A stretch of DNA of 64,000 nt, from assembly GCA_018894105.1 (NCBI GenBank), contig CM032133.1, positions 18,862,501-18,926,500 on the forward strand, read 5' to 3'. Source of the stretch: Jacaranda mimosifolia. Taxonomy: Eukaryota > Streptophyta > Magnoliopsida > Lamiales > Bignoniaceae. The notes under the pieces are model-generated. The model ran no database searches, had not been told where the DNA came from, and saw only the letters and a list, made by a program, of their open reading frames with translations. Of this stretch, positions 60,668 through 64,000 are shown piece after piece. The translations under genes and the position numbers were made by a program. Positions within the stretch are counted from its first letter, which is position 1. Each line of letters begins with the position of its first letter.

Positions 60668-61734
60668 ATTTTTAAAGCTGGCATAACAATTCTGCGGTCC
60701 GAAAAGTTAAAGTCAACTTTTGCCAGTGGGGTATAATTACGGGATCAATTTTACAATTTTACCTAAATTATGTGTATAAATAGATATAGAATTTGAACTT
60801 TTCATCATTTATATTTTGTAAGGGAAGAGTCACCTTATTTCCAACTTTTGCATTGTACTAATCTATAGTGTATAATTTTTTGAAATGAATAAATAGGATA
60901 GGGTTCAATGCCAACCCTCCCGCCACGACATTGGTTGCTTTCTCAGAAAAAAATAAAAATAAAAGTAAAAAACCAAAAAAATATTATTAGGGTTATAAAA
61001 TATTTTACATAATTAATAAATACTAATAATGACACGTTATTTTTCTAGTCTCCATTTTCCTCCTTTCCTTTTCTCATTTATGCCCTTTTTCCTCTTTTTC
61101 GTTTTTCATTTCTGGCCTTGTGAACTTGTTCCATATTTATCTCTTTTTCCTTTTCATTTATCGCTATTTGAACCCTACAATTGAAGCTTTTCTCTATGCT
61201 TGAAATTTTCATTTCAATTACTATGGATCAAACAACCTCAAATTCTTAGTTCTATTAAAATTAGTGTTGATATTTAATTTAAGGATTATAACTAAGATTT
61301 CATTTTATGAAACTTGCAAAGAATTGATGGGCAGCATAGGGCAATGACTTTGTATTGCTTTTAGGTAATTTTTTCTGTAATCTTCTAACATAATATGTAT
61401 TCTGAGGAAAAATATCGAGTACTATTGTTGCATAGAGTTTTCTAGAAATTTTAGTATATTTTGGTACTGCATCTTTATTTTGATTCAAGTTGGCTACTTT
61501 GTTTTAAAAATATAATTTTGATTTGTGAATTTTTGTATAAATTGAAGAGATAAAGACCATAATTTTAGAGTAAAATTCATTGGGATATCTGAGGAACATT
61601 AGATTCTAAAGTTTCAATAAAGGCAATCGTGTCTCTATACTGGTTAGATTATATTATAAGAAATAAAATTATCTCCTATATCTTTGTTGATCGTTGGTGT
61701 TTGCATAATTTAAGTGTGTTAAATGTCTTGATAT
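60668..61734. other. AT-rich spacer upstream of the FAR1-type relic
   Basis: No gene recognised. A CT-rich stretch near 61050-61110 could be a leader of the former gene, but this is a guess. Confidence 0.35.
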
Positions 61735-62304
61735 GCAGTAGTTGCACAATGTATGTGGTTGATTCTTATTTGGAAGAATGGCATGAATTTGGTGAAGAGG
61801 AACAAAAAAGTTGTATGCTTGCCCTAACTGCCACTAGTGAAGGAAATGGCAATGTAAATTTGAATGAAGATGCAAGGTAGACATTCGACTTTGCATCTCA
61901 CTGGAAAGATCCCTCAACAATCTTATAATTATCTTTTGAAAAAGTGGAGGAGGCCGATAAATTCTATATAGACTATGTTACTGCAATAGGATTTAACGTT
62001 TGAAAATTCCACATGGACAAGAGGGGTAACAGAATTGTGAAAAATAAAGAACTTAACTGTTTTAGAGTAGGATTTTGAGCACCTCCCAAAGAACGCCAAC
62101 AACGTCTGTATAAGCCAAAGCTTAAAATAAGATGTGGGTGTGAAGCCCGTATTCGTTTTGTGCACAACATTACTGATGGCCTCTATAAAGTCACAGATTT
62201 CAGTCTACATCACAACCATCCCCTTGAGACACCAGAGATTACACACGTTTTGAAAGTTAACATGTATGCTGGCTATACAAAAAGCTACAAAATAATTATG
62301 CACT
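61735..62304 (+). pseudogene. FAR1/FRS-type DNA-binding domain pseudogene, truncated
   Basis: In one frame, 61935-62280 reads FEKVEEADKFYIDYVTAIGF, later RGNRIVKNKELNCFRVGF, then KIRCGCEARIRF and DGLYKVTDFSLHHNHPL. This is the FAR1 zinc-binding domain (Cys, Cys, then HNH), known from FHY3/FAR1-related factors and their Mutator-like transposase ancestors. TGA stops at 62001-62003 and 62076-62078 break it. It ends where the LTR starts at 62305. The central transposase-like and SWIM domains are absent from the window. The upstream ORF part (EEWHEFGEEEQKS...) may be the former acidic N-terminus. It could be an FRS gene or a MULE relic. Confidence 0.75.
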
Positions 62305-64000
62305 TGTAACGCCCCAATTTTTAGAATATTAGTTTAAATTGATTGGAATTAAATTAATTAAAGTTTAGGTGGAAATGTTGGGAATTGAAGGATTTAATTT
62401 TAAATAAAGAAAGGACTTGATTGTTAGAAATTATAAAGTTTAGGGGATAAATGTGAGATATATAAAGGCTTAAGGACTTTAAAATAAACCAGTTGGACCT
62501 AATTGATTGGAATTAAGAATGTTAGGGGGTCAATGTGTAAGAAATAGAAGTTGGATGACTCAATTAAAAGTCAGGGACCAAAGTGAAGACGGTTTAAAAG
62601 TTTTAGGGTAAAAATTGAGTCGGTCAGAAAGTTCTAAGGCTAATTTGGAAATAACAAAAAATGCGTTTATAATATATATAATGAAGGACAGAGATTCTAT
62701 TAATTTTCAAAAGTTCCAAACCTTTCCCCCGCGGGAACCGCCAACAAACGACTGTGAAATCCAAAACCAACGAAATGTTCCTCTCCTCACGACGAGCACA
62801 ACTATACCAATATTTACCCAAAACAGTCGGTGATATGGCCGAAAAATGAAAGCCGATGGAGGAGCTCGGTGGAAGTGATGGTTTTGCCGCTTCCGGCGGT
62901 AGAACGGGGATGGGTTTTGGTTGCGGGGCTATGGGTAAGCTCGTGGTGGCACTGATTTGGGGTTTCAACTGGTGGTGGTGGCGGAATTGAAGGTGGTTGT
63001 CCGCCGCGGTGCTAGGGCTTGGCTGCGTACTTGGGCGGCCAATTGATGGCCGAATCGGTGGATTTTTGTAAAATTGATTGGGGCGTTTTGCTCTCCGTGG
63101 TGAGGCGCACCCAATGGTGGGGTTGGTTTACCTCTCCGACGGTGGTGCGTGGAGGTCTGGGGGCGGCGCGTGGCTGTGGTGTTTAGGCAGTTTATACAGA
63201 ATTGGGTTTCGGATGCGTCTGAGCTATTCTCGGCTTAAGATTGGATCTCACCCAATTGGGTAAATTTCATATCGAATGTTAATTCGATTGATTCTTATGA
63301 ACTCTAATTCTATATTTATTGAATTAAGAGTATTAAATTGTAATTTTAATTGAGATGATGAGTGATTTTGTAAGTCATGAACAAAATGGATTCTAATTCT
63401 AAGTTTGGTTAATTAAGAAAAATTGATTCAAAGTTGTACTCTTAGACTTGACAATATAGTATGTTGTGAACAAAATATAGTTAAGCTTCATCTAAAGATT
63501 AAGTTTTATAAGTATTGAAACGAAAGTGAATTATCCCCGGCTTTAACCTGATGAACTCATGAAACCCAATTGGGTTAGGAACCTGGACCCCTATTACTTA
63601 ACTATAAGATAAGTGAAGTGACAAATGGGATTTATTGGGGGTAATTAGAGGATTGAGTTGACTCGAGCATGTAAAGTCATTAAGATGGTTAAAGCTTTAA
63701 GATGATAAAGAGAGATTGAATGGGCTCGAGTAAATAAGATCTTGTAATACTGAAGTATCATATAGTTGGAGAATTAAGGCCGTATAAGATGAGATATAAT
63801 TGAACTCGAGTATCAGAATAACCTTAAGTTTGATAAAGATATTAACTATATTTATAGTTAAGATTCAGAAGGGTTGACAGAATAATAACTTGAGTTATCT
63901 TATGATAGTACTCAGTTTGACTAAGAAGCCAAAACCTGAGTGACTATACAATTAAGAATTCCTCTGCATTTTTTAGGTGAGTTTATACTCATTAGTATGA
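62305..64000 (+). mobile_element. LTR of a large gypsy-type element, running off the window
   Basis: It starts TGTAACGCCCCAATTTTTAG, the same terminal style as 28311-30903. It continues with repeated phrases like AAGTTTTAGGG and GGGTCAATGTGTAAG, then a TATA-like TTATAATATATATAATG at about 62665, then a GC-richer leader (62720-63250). No gag or pol appears before 64000. Whether it is a solo or complete element cannot be seen. Confidence 0.65.

Noticed and set aside
63078..63263. Small plus-strand ORF rich in Gly
   Set aside because: It lies in the GC-richer leader part of the LTR starting at 62305. No domain is seen.

Overview
This is a window of plant nuclear DNA, most likely from a eudicot. 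It is AT-rich and dominated by transposable elements, with large introns and only two clear host genes. Evidence for a plant is the GRAS gene with a miR170/171 site, the group G bZIP (G-box binding factor) gene, Tat-lineage Ty3/gypsy elements with two RNase H domains, Ty1/copia, hAT and CACTA-type elements, and a FAR1-type zinc-finger remnant. The species cannot be named from the sequence.

Layout. 1-6000: decayed minus-strand Tat-lineage gypsy element (integrase, dual RNase H, RT, protease, gag, then 5' LTR); its left part lies outside the window. 6714-10060: second minus-strand gypsy relic that keeps an LTR with internal tandem repeats and a gag but no pol. 10058-11113: a hAT-like fragment and a CACTA-type MITE with a 3-bp target duplication. 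11151-22527: plus-strand Tat element with both LTRs, a hAT insertion in gag (8-bp target duplication), dual RNase H, a mutated integrase, tandem repeats after pol, an antisense ORF before the 3' LTR, and a foreign insertion inside the 3' LTR. 22741-37268: gene-free stretch with two CACTA-type MITE families, a solo-LTR-like element inside a duplicated segment, a second type of inverted-repeat element, and microsatellites.

38968-40683: intact single-exon HAIRY MERISTEM-type GRAS gene on the plus strand with an exact miR170-type site. 41903-47534: almost complete minus-strand copia element with 324-bp LTRs and TCATG target duplication, sitting between the two convergent host genes. About 48.1-57.2 kb: a multi-exon G-box binding factor gene on the minus strand. 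Its large intron holds two hAT-type elements inserted side by side, and its promoter has a perfect G-box. 57.2-64 kb: AT-rich DNA with a short GC-rich island, a 296-bp tandem duplication, an inverted-repeat element, a FAR1-type pseudogene, and the start of an LTR that interrupts that pseudogene and runs off the window.

The two host genes are both transcription factors, one regulating meristem and development (repressed by miR170/171) and one binding CACGTG. Nothing in the window shows that they work together. Everything else is selfish DNA or its relics, and the most informative signals are insertion junctions that give order of events. I found no RNA gene, CRISPR array or bacterial-type operon. 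Domain calls come from reading translations by eye, without database search.
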